Below, one piece after another: positions 48,813 to 56,869 of a stretch of DNA of 64,000 nt. The position numbers and the translations under genes are program-made. Position 1 is the first letter of the stretch, and every line of letters begins with the position of its first letter. The stretch is taken from positions 3,720,001 to 3,784,000 of the forward strand of contig NZ_JQNN01000001.1 of the NCBI RefSeq assembly GCF_000745265.1. The letters are read 5' to 3'. Below the pieces are notes generated by a model. The model was given only the letters and a program-made list of their open reading frames with translations, made no database searches and was not told where the DNA came from. Origin of the DNA: Massilia sp. 9096. Lineage in GTDB: Bacteria; Pseudomonadota; Gammaproteobacteria; Burkholderiales; Burkholderiaceae_D.

Positions 48813-49110
48813 ATCGGCGCGACGCGAACATGCGTCCAACCGCGCGACCAAATTTTTCAGCTCCAGAGCGCTCTACGGTTCCAGCATGTCCGTTTTCTGC
48901 AGCAAGCTTTGCCCCAACCGGTGAGTTCAAAGGAACAACGTGTCGGCTACCGCAGGCTCTACACGCATTGTATCTAGTCGATATGCGCCATAGCGAATAG
49001 ATCAGTCCAGGCACCAGGAAGCAGAGCCACAGTACGATTTCGATCAAGAGCGAACCACGCGTGACCCGCTTAGTGTGACCCGTCGTTCCACAGTCCCTAC
49101 ATACTTCCAT
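48811..49110 (-). CDS. Zinc-ribbon membrane protein
   Basis: This 99-residue protein has two CxxC pairs (VCRDCGTTG near residue 4 and ACRACGSRH near 50) on either side of one or two hydrophobic helices (LLIEIVLWLCFLVPGLIYSLW). ATG 49110 has GGAG upstream. This is a known type of small bacterial membrane protein with no firm function; here it may be a lysogenic accessory gene. Confidence 0.65.
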   Translation of the reverse strand: MEVCRDCGTTGHTKRVTRGSLLIEIVLWLCFLVPGLIYSLWRISTRYNACRACGSRHVVPLNSPVGAKLAAENGHAGTVERSGAEKFGRAVGRMFASRR

Positions 49111-49374
49111 GTTCGTCTCCGTTTACGTACAGATGCTAATAGTACAGTAACATCCGAGAACATTGCTGTAGCGAAAATCACACATTGGGCCTGTTTCCTA
49201 CGATCTGAATTTCAGTTAGTCGCAGGTTCGCGAATAGTAGTACCTCACCTAGGCTTCTACAGAAGGCCGCCTGCCGACTCCCGTTGCGACAATCCTAACT
49301 TAGAGTCAAGTTAGAGCGTGTTTGCGCAGACAAGGAAACAAATAATAAGAATTAATGATTTCACAGGCGGGAAT

Positions 49375-49405
49375 GGAAAAAGCCGCCTAAAAGGCGGCTT
49401 TTCTT
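49375..49405 (-). terminator. Bidirectional terminator after darG
   Basis: AAAAGCCGCC-TAAAA-GGCGGCTTTT is symmetrical. The rest of the 306-base gap 49111-49416 is A/T-rich and holds no gene; it must contain the promoter of the zinc-ribbon gene. Confidence 0.85.
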
Positions 49406-49416
49406 ATTTGATATGA

Positions 49417-50487
49417 TTAATGCACAGAGCTCGCTGATTCCTCATCCCACCTTTGATCCCTGAGCCTTTCCCAAGCTGAACGTAAGTGAACAGCTTTTAA
49501 TATTTTACGTTTCCGAGGATTCCAACTATGGACCAACTCAACAGCTCGATCCACCGATTCCCGCGCATCTGGATAATGTGCCAGTACCCAATGCATCGAA
49601 CTAAGCAGCTCTAACCCATACGGATCTTCATAGCCCTCGATTAATTTGTAAACCCGAATTATTCGGCTCATCAAATCACTATCGGCGTGCAACTCTTCTT
49701 TGGCTGCTTCAGAAGCTCCCGGCTTCAGCCCGATCTTTTTGGTCGGGCTATCAATTCCATCACCATATCCTTCAATATAGTGACCCTCCAGATGTATTAG
49801 GACTTGGCGGAGGTTGCTCGCATAAGGACCATACAATTTTGCTTCGTATTTTAAACGTAAAGGCTGCCCAGCCTCTTGCAAAAAATACATTAGCTTATGT
49901 ATCTCTAACAAACTCATAAAGGGATCGAGCAGCCCGGCTTGATAACGCTCCATCATACTGATCAGTGCAGCCCGTCCTGGTGTAATTTTGGGACGAGTAG
50001 TACGAATCGGCATTACTTTTGCATCTGGCGCTCCAGATGGAGGAAAAACTAATACATCGACATTCGGAAGATGTTGAAAAGCTTTTTCGATGAGTGGCCT
50101 AACATCATCCCACGCTAGACCACCATTTCCACAACCAAGAGGAGGAATGGCTATTGATTTAATACCAAGCTTTTCTATTGTAGCTACAAGCGATTTCAAC
50201 CCACTTACAATATCTTCCAACCTACTGCGCGAACGCCAATGACCTTTCGTTGGGAAATTAATAATCCAGCGATGACCGTCTACTAGACCACCCAAATCGA
50301 AAACATGCATTTCTCCAAGCTTTACTTCGCCATTTTTACAGGCCACTTCATAAGCCTTAAACATACCGGGGTAAGCTAGCTTAAACTGCAGGGCAATGCC
50401 TTTCCCCATAACACCTTCGGTATTAACTGTGTTAACAAGTGCCTCCACCTCGGCAGTTAACAAATTACCGTCTGTTATTTTAATCAT
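49417..50487 (-). CDS. darG: DarG macrodomain antitoxin (ADP-ribosyl glycohydrolase)
   Basis: This 356-residue protein has an N-terminal macrodomain (1-155) with VNTVNTEGVMGKGIALQFK, the NFPTKGHWR lysine (K81) and IPPLGCGNGGLAW. A C-terminal domain of about 190 residues (ITPGRAALISMMERYQAGLL...EIHKLMYFLQEAGQPLRLKYEAKLYGPYASNL) resembles the DUF4065/Panacea fold. It should remove ADP-ribose from thymidine and neutralise DarT directly. It follows darT after a 1-base gap. The base composition is more A/T-rich than that of the phage genes, which suggests separate origin. Confidence 0.93.
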   Translation of the reverse strand: MIKITDGNLLTAEVEALVNTVNTEGVMGKGIALQFKLAYPGMFKAYEVACKNGEVKLGEMHVFDLGGLVDGHRWIINFPTKGHWRSRSRLEDIVSGLKSLVATIEKLGIKSIAIPPLGCGNGGLAWDDVRPLIEKAFQHLPNVDVLVFPPSGAPDAKVMPIRTTRPKITPGRAALISMMERYQAGLLDPFMSLLEIHKLMYFLQEAGQPLRLKYEAKLYGPYASNLRQVLIHLEGHYIEGYGDGIDSPTKKIGLKPGASEAAKEELHADSDLMSRIIRVYKLIEGYEDPYGLELLSSMHWVLAHYPDARESVDRAVELVHSWNPRKRKILKAVHLRSAWERLRDQRWDEESASSVH

Positions 50488-50488
50488 A

Positions 50489-51121
50489 TTATGGGAAGTA
50501 CCAATCTTTCTTAACTATGACACGCAGGTCAATATTATTTTTAACCAATATTTTATTGACTTGAGCCGCAATCTTTTCGTTATGCACTCCAATGCCTAGC
50601 AACGAATCTACTGGAAACGATTTTTCGATTAAAAATTCCGTCGCTTTTTTATTCATTCTATCGCCACTCCAAGCATCGGAGCGCACGACTTCCCAAGCAA
50701 CATGCTCCAGTGCATCTGTTGCATTAGAGAATGTTGTATAGGCTGCACCTGCATTACCATCACTAATAGCCCAAGGCTGTTGAAGGCTCCACGCTCGGTT
50801 CACGTTGCTAACGAGATGCAGGATTGTGGTCTGGCAACCAGGCGGTCGACCAGTGTTTCCCTTGTTGATGGTGAAGAGCATTGGCGAACGGGGGCAAAAA
50901 TAGAACGGTACAAACTCTCCAACAAACCGCCCTTCGCAACAATCGACTCTGTAGGTGTTCAATCGACGCCACTTGATAGTTGCGTATCCAATTTCCGTTA
51001 CGTCCTTGCCTGATGCCCTCATAGCTGCATCAGACAGCAATGCTCCTTCATCAATAATGCTTTGCAGATTAGCAACATCTGTGATGTGATAGATTCGTGT
51101 TTTGGCTGGGTCAGTCGTCAT
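50489..51121 (-). CDS. darT: DarT DNA ADP-ribosyltransferase toxin
   Basis: This 210-residue protein has the DarT pattern: RIYHITDVANLQSII with His12, the EIGYATIKWRRLNTYRV region, FVPFYFCPRSPMLF and the catalytic Glu162 in KKATEFLIEKSFP. DarT adds ADP-ribose to thymidine in single-stranded DNA. DarTG modules are known anti-phage systems, so this prophage may protect its host from other phages. All key residues are present. Confidence 0.93.
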   Translation of the reverse strand: MTTDPAKTRIYHITDVANLQSIIDEGALLSDAAMRASGKDVTEIGYATIKWRRLNTYRVDCCEGRFVGEFVPFYFCPRSPMLFTINKGNTGRPPGCQTTILHLVSNVNRAWSLQQPWAISDGNAGAAYTTFSNATDALEHVAWEVVRSDAWSGDRMNKKATEFLIEKSFPVDSLLGIGVHNEKIAAQVNKILVKNNIDLRVIVKKDWYFP

Positions 51122-51176
51122 ACGAACCTAATTTTTGGCGTACATTAACCTGCCTAGTATAGAAGAAGGTCGCCAC

Positions 51177-51221
51177 GTTGACTACAAAATATTGCTATCT
51201 GTGAATGTTTTTGTAGACAAC
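51177..51221. promoter_or_regulatory. Inverted repeat upstream of darT
   Basis: GTTGACTACAAAA (51177-51189) and TTTTGTAGACAAC (51209-51221) are inverted with one mismatch. A TATACT -10 candidate for darT is at 51156-51161, leftward. The stretch AAGGTCGCC...TTGAC flanks the repeat on both sides (51165, 51226). Confidence 0.5.
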
Positions 51222-51411
51222 TTATCAAGGTCGCCTTGACATTTTTTCGCCTTACTTTGGCGGTTACTTATTGAACATGACTGCTTGTACGTCAAGCACT
51301 CGGCAACGACAGTGCGCCTTCGCAAATCTGGCCAAAAAATCTTTAAATCTCAACGGACGCACGCACAAATTACGCATAGCCTAGCCAAGTCATTGATTAT
51401 GCTACGTTCTG

Positions 51412-51433
51412 GATTCCGGCCGGAGGCACCACC
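51412..51433. other. attR core (22 bp)
   Basis: It is identical to 9372-9393. The gap 51122-51713 holds this site, the darT promoter region and the tRNA terminator; I see no gene in it. Confidence 0.93.
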
Positions 51434-51465
51434 TACTCATCCGTAGTAGTTCAGCATTGTCCATG

Positions 51466-51501
51466 AAACCGCGTATCTCGCTCTGGGAACGTGGTTTTTT
51501 T
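51466..51501 (+). terminator. Displaced terminator of tRNA-Leu
   Basis: AACCGCG and CGTGGTT form a stem with G-T pairing, followed by a T tract. It lies 33 bases after attR, where the tRNA 3' end would be without the prophage. Confidence 0.6.
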
Positions 51502-51713
51502 GTGCGCCGAAGTCTGGGCTCGTCCAGCCCACACCTACATCAGCACCACCAATAAGGTCATCGCAATAACGCGGACAAGCGTGAAATGTTCGTGATGTGG
51601 CGTGAAGCTCTCCAGTTGGGCGTACCCAGCGAGCTTAGAGACTCTTAGATCGCCTAACAAACCTCCACTTACAATCAGAGCAACATGAGCCGTCCGTTTA
51701 GCCAGAGGACGAA

Positions 51714-52088
51714 TCAGTCGCAGCGTAGAATTGTACGGTAGAGAAACCTGAATGCATAAACCGACAGCGGAAGGCCAAACACCAGCCCTAACCAAGCCGC
51801 GTCTTGAAGTCGCTGGTCGTTGTCGGACCCGGCAGAGATCGCAAGCAGCAGCATCAGTCCGGCGCACAAATGGGTAAAAATCGTGTCCTTGGTAGTGGAC
51901 ACGCCCCAGCGCTGCAACCCGAGATGAATCATGTCGCGCGTAACGAACAGGACCACTACGGCCGCCGACAGCAAGACCGCCATGGCCAGCATCCGCCACG
52001 CCGACTCTGCTGCACTAGCGCCGAAAAGCAGCAACCCAGTCAAGCCAGCGAACGCGGCCAACAATATTTGTTTCAGTAATGAGCGCAT
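51714..52088 (-). CDS. Small four-helix membrane protein
   Basis: This 124-residue protein has four hydrophobic segments (LLLAAFAGLTGLLLFG, MLAMAVLLSAAVVVLFV, THLCAGLMLLLAISAG, WLGLVFGLPLSVYAF). ATG 52088 has GAGGGAG upstream. The family is not recognised. A shortened relative lies at 52412-52690. Confidence 0.65.
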   Translation of the reverse strand: MRSLLKQILLAAFAGLTGLLLFGASAAESAWRMLAMAVLLSAAVVVLFVTRDMIHLGLQRWGVSTTKDTIFTHLCAGLMLLLAISAGSDNDQRLQDAAWLGLVFGLPLSVYAFRFLYRTILRCD

Positions 52089-52152
52089 CGATGCTCCCTC
52101 GACCGTTCAACCGCCTCCGCAACCATGCCGATCTAATCCAGCAACATGCCTT

Positions 52153-52350
52153 TCAATGATGGGCCACGGCACAAGTCGGCAGCTGCCATTCTTCCTTGCC
52201 CTTCCGCAGCCGCACGCTGCTAAGCCAAGTGTAGACGCACTGCCGATCTCCCTTTGGGCGCTGGCTGTCAACGTCGAGCAAACTAACCTCGATGATGACG
52301 TCGTGCCCCGCAACGCGATGCACCGTACCAGACTTCGGTCGCCCCTTCAT
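52153..52350 (-). CDS. Possible small protein
   Basis: This 65-residue frame (MKGRPKSGTVHRVAGHDVIIEVSLLDVDSQ...) has a plausible beta-rich sequence, but no clear ribosome site. It lies between the membrane gene and its decayed copy. It could be chance. Confidence 0.35.
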   Translation of the reverse strand: MKGRPKSGTVHRVAGHDVIIEVSLLDVDSQRPKGDRQCVYTWLSSVRLRKGKEEWQLPTCAVAHH

Positions 52351-52411
52351 AGTTAAACGGGCGGGGCCGTGACATCATGACGGTCAATGCTTGCGCCTTC
52401 ATCTGAGCAGC

Positions 52412-52690
52412 TTAGGACATGCGCTTAAAACCGTGTTGACGAGACGCTTGACAAGGGTCCAGAACCCAATACAGATTGGGTACCAATGGCAGGCCGATGG
52501 CAAGCATTAGCGGGGGCATTCCCTCTAACCGCAGATCGCCATGAGCAATGAACAGGCCAAGCAGCAGCAACAGCCCGGCACCTAGATGAGTCTGGATCGC
52601 AGAGCTCGACGAAGACTTCCGAATCAGTGCAGGCCGAGCTGATCGTGTCGGAAATACAACAAATGGGCGCGGCAATCCTAAACCGAACAC
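52412..52690 (-). pseudogene. Truncated copy of the small membrane protein
   Basis: The frame's second half (THLGAGLLLLLGLFIAHGDLRLEGMPPLMLAIGLPLVPNLYW) aligns with THLCAGLMLLLAISAGSDNDQRLQDAAWLGLVFGLPLSVYAF of the gene at 51714-52088. The first two helices are missing and the start region is altered. It looks like a decayed paralogue. Confidence 0.5.
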
Positions 52691-52769
52691 CCATCTCTTT
52701 TACCGTCTACCATGGTTCGTATTGATGAGCGGGCAGGATCGGCCGCTTCGGACAAACCACGACATTCCC

Positions 52770-52952
52770 TCATCGACCCTCCAAACCAACCTCCTCACGC
52801 GCCCCTTCCCCCACGCGCGCCCGCTCGAACCGCCGCCGGGTCGTCTCTTCGTCACGATGCCCGAAGGCGTAGTTAGTCTCAAGGTAAATGGCGCTGATGA
52901 TCGCCACGGCGACGGCGAAACCGAGGCCGAGCATCCAGGTGAAGTACCACAT
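52770..52952 (-). CDS. cydX: Cytochrome bd oxidase small subunit CydX
   Basis: This protein begins with the CydX signature MWYFTWMLGLGFAVAVAIISAIYLE, one transmembrane helix that stabilises the oxidase. At 60 residues it is longer than most CydX proteins because of a charged C-terminal tail (RDEETTRRRFERARVGEG). It is the last gene of the cyd operon. Confidence 0.88.
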   Translation of the reverse strand: MWYFTWMLGLGFAVAVAIISAIYLETNYAFGHRDEETTRRRFERARVGEGAREEVGLEGR

Positions 52953-52974
52953 GACGGAATCCTTTCGTGTTGGT

Positions 52975-54117
52975 TCAATAAGCGGTGTGCTGGTTGTCGA
53001 GGATGTGCTGGCGGCTGACCTTGCCGCGCATGACGCGGTAGACCCAGCCGGTGTACGCGAGCACGATCGGCAGCATCACGATCACGACCCAGAACATCAC
53101 GGCCAGCGTGCGGTGGCTGGACACGGCGTCCCATGCGGTCAGGCTGTGGCCGGGCAGCGCGGACGACGGCATCACGAACGGGAACATCGCCGCGCCCGCG
53201 GTCAGCACGACGCCGGTGGTCGCCAGGCCGCTGGCCAGGAATGCCGGCAGCGCGCGCCGCGCCGCGCTGAACAGGCAGGCCAGCGCCGCGCCGCCCAGGC
53301 CCAGCGCGGGCAGGATCCACAAGGCCGGCCAGCGGCCGAAATTGTCGAGCCAGGCGCCGGCCGCGCGCACCACCGTCTTGGCCGCCGGCAGGAAGGCGCT
53401 GTTCGCGTCCGGCATGGCGACGATGCGGTAGCCGTCGATCGTCGTCGCGACGAACAAGCCGCCGACGGCGAACAGCAGGATGCTCAGCGCCCCCGCGATC
53501 ATCGCCATCAGGCGCGCGCGCTCGGCGATCGCACCCTCGGTCTTGTGCTGCAGCCAGGTGGCGCCGTGCATCGACATCAGCGCCAGCGCCAGCACGCCGC
53601 ACAGCAGGCCGAAGGGGTTGAGCAGCTGGAAGAAGGTGCCGCCGTATTCGAGGCGCAGCATGTCGTCGTAGCGGAACGGCACGCCCTGCAGCAGGTTGCC
53701 GAAGGCGACGCCGAAGATAATCGGCGGCACGAACCCGCCGGCGAACAGGCACCAGTCCCAGGTGCTGCGCCAGCGCGGATCGGCGATCTTGTTGCGGTAG
53801 TCGAAGCCGACCGGGCGGAAGAACAGTGCGAACAGGCACAGCAGCAAGGCTACGTAAAAGCCCGAGAACGCGGCCGCGTAGACCAGCGGCCAGGCCGCGA
53901 ACAGCGCGCCGCCCGCGGTGATGAGCCAGGTCTGGTTGCCTTCCCAGGTCGCGCCGACGGTGTTGATGACGACGCGGCGCTCGGTGTCGCCGCGGCCGAC
54001 GAAGGGCAAGGCGACGCCGACTCCGAAGTCGAAGCCACCGGTCAGCGCGAAGCCGAGCAGCAGTACGCCGACGAAGCCCCACCAGATCAATTTATAGGTT
54101 GCGTAATCGAATAACAT
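52975..54117 (-). CDS. cydB: Cytochrome bd ubiquinol oxidase subunit II
   Basis: This 380-residue polytopic protein has the CydB signatures [25 protein letters not shown] and [14 protein letters not shown]. It has about nine helices. It pairs with CydA to form the oxidase that reduces oxygen at low concentration. It starts 10 bases after cydA. Confidence 0.97.
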   Translation of the reverse strand: MLFDYATYKLIWWGFVGVLLLGFALTGGFDFGVGVALPFVGRGDTERRVVINTVGATWEGNQTWLITAGGALFAAWPLVYAAAFSGFYVALLLCLFALFFRPVGFDYRNKIADPRWRSTWDWCLFAGGFVPPIIFGVAFGNLLQGVPFRYDDMLRLEYGGTFFQLLNPFGLLCGVLALALMSMHGATWLQHKTEGAIAERARLMAMIAGALSILLFAVGGLFVATTIDGYRIVAMPDANSAFLPAAKTVVRAAGAWLDNFGRWPALWILPALGLGGAALACLFSAARRALPAFLASGLATTGVVLTAGAAMFPFVMPSSALPGHSLTAWDAVSSHRTLAVMFWVVIVMLPIVLAYTGWVYRVMRGKVSRQHILDNQHTAY

Positions 54118-54127
54118 GGCATGCCTT

Positions 54128-55711
54128 TCAAGCGTGAAGGGTGGGATGCGCCGGCTGCTGGACCGCTTCGCCGTGGTAGCGGCCGGTATGCAGGCTGGCC
54201 GGGCCCAGGCGCGAGTACTTGATCATCAGGCCCATCTCGACCACCAGCAGCAGCGTGTAGAAGCCGAGGAAGCCGGCCAGGCTGAACCACAGGTTGCCGG
54301 CCGACAGGCTCGACACCGACAGGTGCGTCGGCAGCACGCCGGCGATGGTCCAGGGCTGGCGGCCGTACTCGGCCACGACCCAGCCCAGCTCGGCGGCGAC
54401 CCAGGGCAAGGGGATCGCGCAGACGCACAGGCGCAGCAGCCAGCGCTGCGGCGCCAGGCGCTTCCTGACCATGAACCACACCGCGGCGCTGAAGATGAAC
54501 AGGAACAGGAAACCCAGGAAGACCATGCCGCGGAAGGACCAGAACAGCGGCGCCACCTTCGGAATCGTATCGGCCGCCGCCTGCTTGATCTGGGCTTCGG
54601 TCGCATCGACCACGTTCGGCGTGTATTTCTTGAGCAGCAGGCCGTAGCCCAGGTTGGCCTTGTGCGCGTCGAAGGCGGTCCGGGCCGCGGCCGACTTGTC
54701 GCCGGACTTCAGGCGCAGCAGCAAGGCGTAGGCCGTCATGCCGTCGCGGATGCGCGCTTCGTTGGCCGTGCGCAGCTGCTTGATGCCGACCACCGGCGTG
54801 TCGGCCGAGCGCGTCGCGATCAGGCCCAGCATGAAGGGCATGCGCAGCGCGTAATCGGTGACTTCGCGCTCGTCGTCGGGAAAGCCGAACAGCGTCAGGC
54901 CGGCCGGCGCCGGTTCGGTGTCGTAGGCCGCTTCGATCGCGGCCAGCTTCACCTGCTGCACTTCGCCGGCGGTGTAGCCGGACTCGTCGCCGAGCACGAT
55001 CACCGACAGCGTCGAAGCCAGGCCGAAGGCGGCCGCGATCGCGAACGAGCGCAGCGCGAACTGCACGTCGCGCGCCTTGAGCAGGTACAGCGACGAGATC
55101 CCGAGCACGAACATCGAGGCGGTCACGTAGCCGGCGGCGGCGGTGTGCACGAACTTCACCTGCGCCACCGGGTTGAAGATCACGGCGCCGATCGACACCA
55201 GTTCCATGCGCATCGTATCGAAGTTGAATTCGGCGCCGACCGGATGGTTCATCCAGCCGTTGGCGATCAGGATCCACAGCGCGGACAGGCTCGAGCCGAG
55301 CGCCACGCAAAAGGTCACGCCCAGGTGCTGGACCTTGGACAGGCGCTGCCAGCCGAGGAAGAACAGGCCGACCATGGTCGACTCGAGGAAGAAGGCCATC
55401 AAGCCTTCGATCGCCAGCGGCGCGCCGAAGATGTCGCCGACGTAGTGCGCGTAATAAGCCCAGTTGGTGCCGAACTGGAACTCGAGCGTGATCCCGGTGG
55501 TCACGCCCATGGCGAAGTTGATGCCGAACAGCTTGCCCCAGAACTGCGTCATGTCCTTGTACACCTGGCGGCCGGTCATGACATAGACCGCTTCCATGAT
55601 GACCAGGATCCAGGACAGGCCCAGCGTTAGCGGCACGAACAGGAAGTGATACAGCGCGGTGGCTGCGAATTGTAGCCGCGACAGGGCTACGACGTCGTCG
55701 AGTGGAGGCAT
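54128..55711 (-). CDS. cydA: Cytochrome bd ubiquinol oxidase subunit I
   Basis: This 527-residue protein carries the heme ligands, with [14 protein letters not shown] (His22 axial ligand), the [12 protein letters not shown] loop and the signature [16 protein letters not shown]. The periplasmic Q-loop is of the longer type (about 250-330). The start at ATG 55711 overlaps cydP by 25 bases. Expression should follow the FNR box upstream of cydP. Confidence 0.97.
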   Translation of the reverse strand: MPPLDDVVALSRLQFAATALYHFLFVPLTLGLSWILVIMEAVYVMTGRQVYKDMTQFWGKLFGINFAMGVTTGITLEFQFGTNWAYYAHYVGDIFGAPLAIEGLMAFFLESTMVGLFFLGWQRLSKVQHLGVTFCVALGSSLSALWILIANGWMNHPVGAEFNFDTMRMELVSIGAVIFNPVAQVKFVHTAAAGYVTASMFVLGISSLYLLKARDVQFALRSFAIAAAFGLASTLSVIVLGDESGYTAGEVQQVKLAAIEAAYDTEPAPAGLTLFGFPDDEREVTDYALRMPFMLGLIATRSADTPVVGIKQLRTANEARIRDGMTAYALLLRLKSGDKSAAARTAFDAHKANLGYGLLLKKYTPNVVDATEAQIKQAAADTIPKVAPLFWSFRGMVFLGFLFLFIFSAAVWFMVRKRLAPQRWLLRLCVCAIPLPWVAAELGWVVAEYGRQPWTIAGVLPTHLSVSSLSAGNLWFSLAGFLGFYTLLLVVEMGLMIKYSRLGPASLHTGRYHGEAVQQPAHPTLHA

Positions 55712-55902
55712 GATTGAACCTGCTTGTTGTTGAGCGTGCTGATTGAAAATAGATGGCGTTCGAGTTCGCCGTCCGGCAGCCGCATGTGGCGCGCTTGCGG
55801 ATGCGAGAAAAACGCGGCCCAGAGGCCGTACAGCACGACGCACTTGACGATGACGGTGACGACCAGCGTCCATGCCAGCCGCCCGCGAGGAGCATGTTTC
55901 AT
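55687..55902 (-). CDS. cydP: Cytochrome bd putative small subunit CydP
   Basis: This 71-residue protein has a basic N-terminus, one transmembrane helix (LAWTLVVTVIVKCVVLYGLWAAFF) and a short tail. It is encoded just before cydA, the place and pattern of CydP. It starts 105 bases from the FNR box. Confidence 0.7.
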   Translation of the reverse strand: MKHAPRGRLAWTLVVTVIVKCVVLYGLWAAFFSHPQARHMRLPDGELERHLFSISTLNNKQVQSCLHSTTS

Positions 55903-56006
55903 GATGCGGCCCTGGGAAAACTCGGGTTGGATCGGCTTCGCGCGGCCGTGTCACACGGACGCCGAAGGATTGACCGAAGTTTAATTTTTTCCGTAGGGGA
56001 AAATCA

Positions 56007-56020
56007 TTGATGCACATCAA
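56007..56020. promoter_or_regulatory. FNR box between cyd operon and fnr
   Basis: TTGAT-GCAC-ATCAA is a perfect match to the FNR/Anr consensus. It lies midway between the divergent cydP and fnr starts and can serve both. It shares its flank with the box at 58978-58991. Confidence 0.92.
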
Positions 56021-56128
56021 GTAGCCCACATCGGGCGCCCTGCTGCCGGAAAACCGGCGCGATGCCGGCCGGCCGAGCGCCCGGCGGCGACTATAATGAT
56101 GCGAGACCCGATCAGGACCGAACCGACC

Positions 56129-56869
56129 ATGGACGCGCTCAACATCAATGTGCTCAAGAAAAGCTGCTTGGCGTGCAGCATGCACCAGCTTTGCCTGCCG
56201 ATGGGCCTCGACGATGGCGACATCAACCGCCTCGACAAGCTGATCGGCAACCGGCGCCGCGTCGGCGCCAACGACAAGTTGTACGAAACCGGCGAGCCCT
56301 TGCGCAACCTGTACGCGGTGCGCTTCGGCCACTTCAAGACCAGCCAGCTGAACGCCTTCGGCGGCACCCAGATCACCGGTTTCCAGATGGCCGGCGACCT
56401 GCTCGGCATGGATGCGATCAGCACCGACCGCCATCATTGCGACGCCGTCGCCCTGGAAGACAGCGAAGTCTGCGAGATTCCGTTCGACGGCCTGCAAGAG
56501 CTGTTCGTGCAGCTGCCCACGCTGCTGCGCCATTTCCACCGGATCATGGGGCAGGAAATCACGCGCGAGCAAAACGTCATGCTCCTGCTCGGGAACATGC
56601 GCGCCGAACAACGCTTCGCGATCTTCCTGGTCAATCTGTCGGCGCGCTACGCGGCGCGCGGCTACTCGCCGCACAGTTTTCATCTGCGCATGTCGCGCGA
56701 AGACATCGGCAACTACCTCGGCCTGACCATCGAAAGCATCAGCCGCCTGCTGTCGCGCTTCAGGAAGCTCGGCCTGGTCGAGATCGACCGGCGTGAAATC
56801 ACCCTGCTCGACATCGCGCGCCTGAAGGCCCTGGCCTCCGGCGCCGAAGAGTGCAAGCCGATGGCGTGA
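56129..56869 (+). CDS. fnr: FNR-type oxygen-sensing regulator
   Basis: This 246-residue protein has the four cysteines of the [4Fe-4S] cluster at C13, C16, C22 and C115 with the same spacing as in E. coli FNR. A CRP-type sensor domain, dimer helix and C-terminal helix-turn-helix (SREDIGNYLGLTIESISRLLSRFRKLGLV) follow; E, S and R in the recognition helix fit the TTGAT box. An ATG at 56096 is also in frame; 56129 gives the family N-terminus. It may regulate itself through the box at 56007. Confidence 0.95.
   Translation: MDALNINVLKKSCLACSMHQLCLPMGLDDGDINRLDKLIGNRRRVGANDKLYETGEPLRNLYAVRFGHFKTSQLNAFGGTQITGFQMAGDLLGMDAISTDRHHCDAVALEDSEVCEIPFDGLQELFVQLPTLLRHFHRIMGQEITREQNVMLLLGNMRAEQRFAIFLVNLSARYAARGYSPHSFHLRMSREDIGNYLGLTIESISRLLSRFRKLGLVEIDRREITLLDIARLKALASGAEECKPMA

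Larger units (their letters stand above)
9372..51433. mobile_element. Complete siphovirus-type prophage (about 42 kb)
   Basis: The element is bounded by an exact 22-bp direct repeat (attL 9372-9393, attR 51412-51433) that is the 3' end of tRNA-Leu. It contains integrase, immunity region, replication gene, a full HK97-type head module, a lambda-type tail module, lysis genes and DarTG. None of the core structural genes shows a truncation or frame break other than the expected tail-chaperone frameshift, so it may be functional. Confidence 0.95.

Noticed and set aside
51535..51999. Leftward frame overlapping the small membrane gene
   Set aside because: It is in another frame, lacks a ribosome site and has no coherent hydrophobic pattern; the frame 51714-52088 has both.
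54128..56683. Leftward frame of 851 residues extending cydA upstream through the fnr region
   Set aside because: The upstream part is antisense to fnr and crosses the FNR box. CydA starts at 55711 with the family N-terminus.
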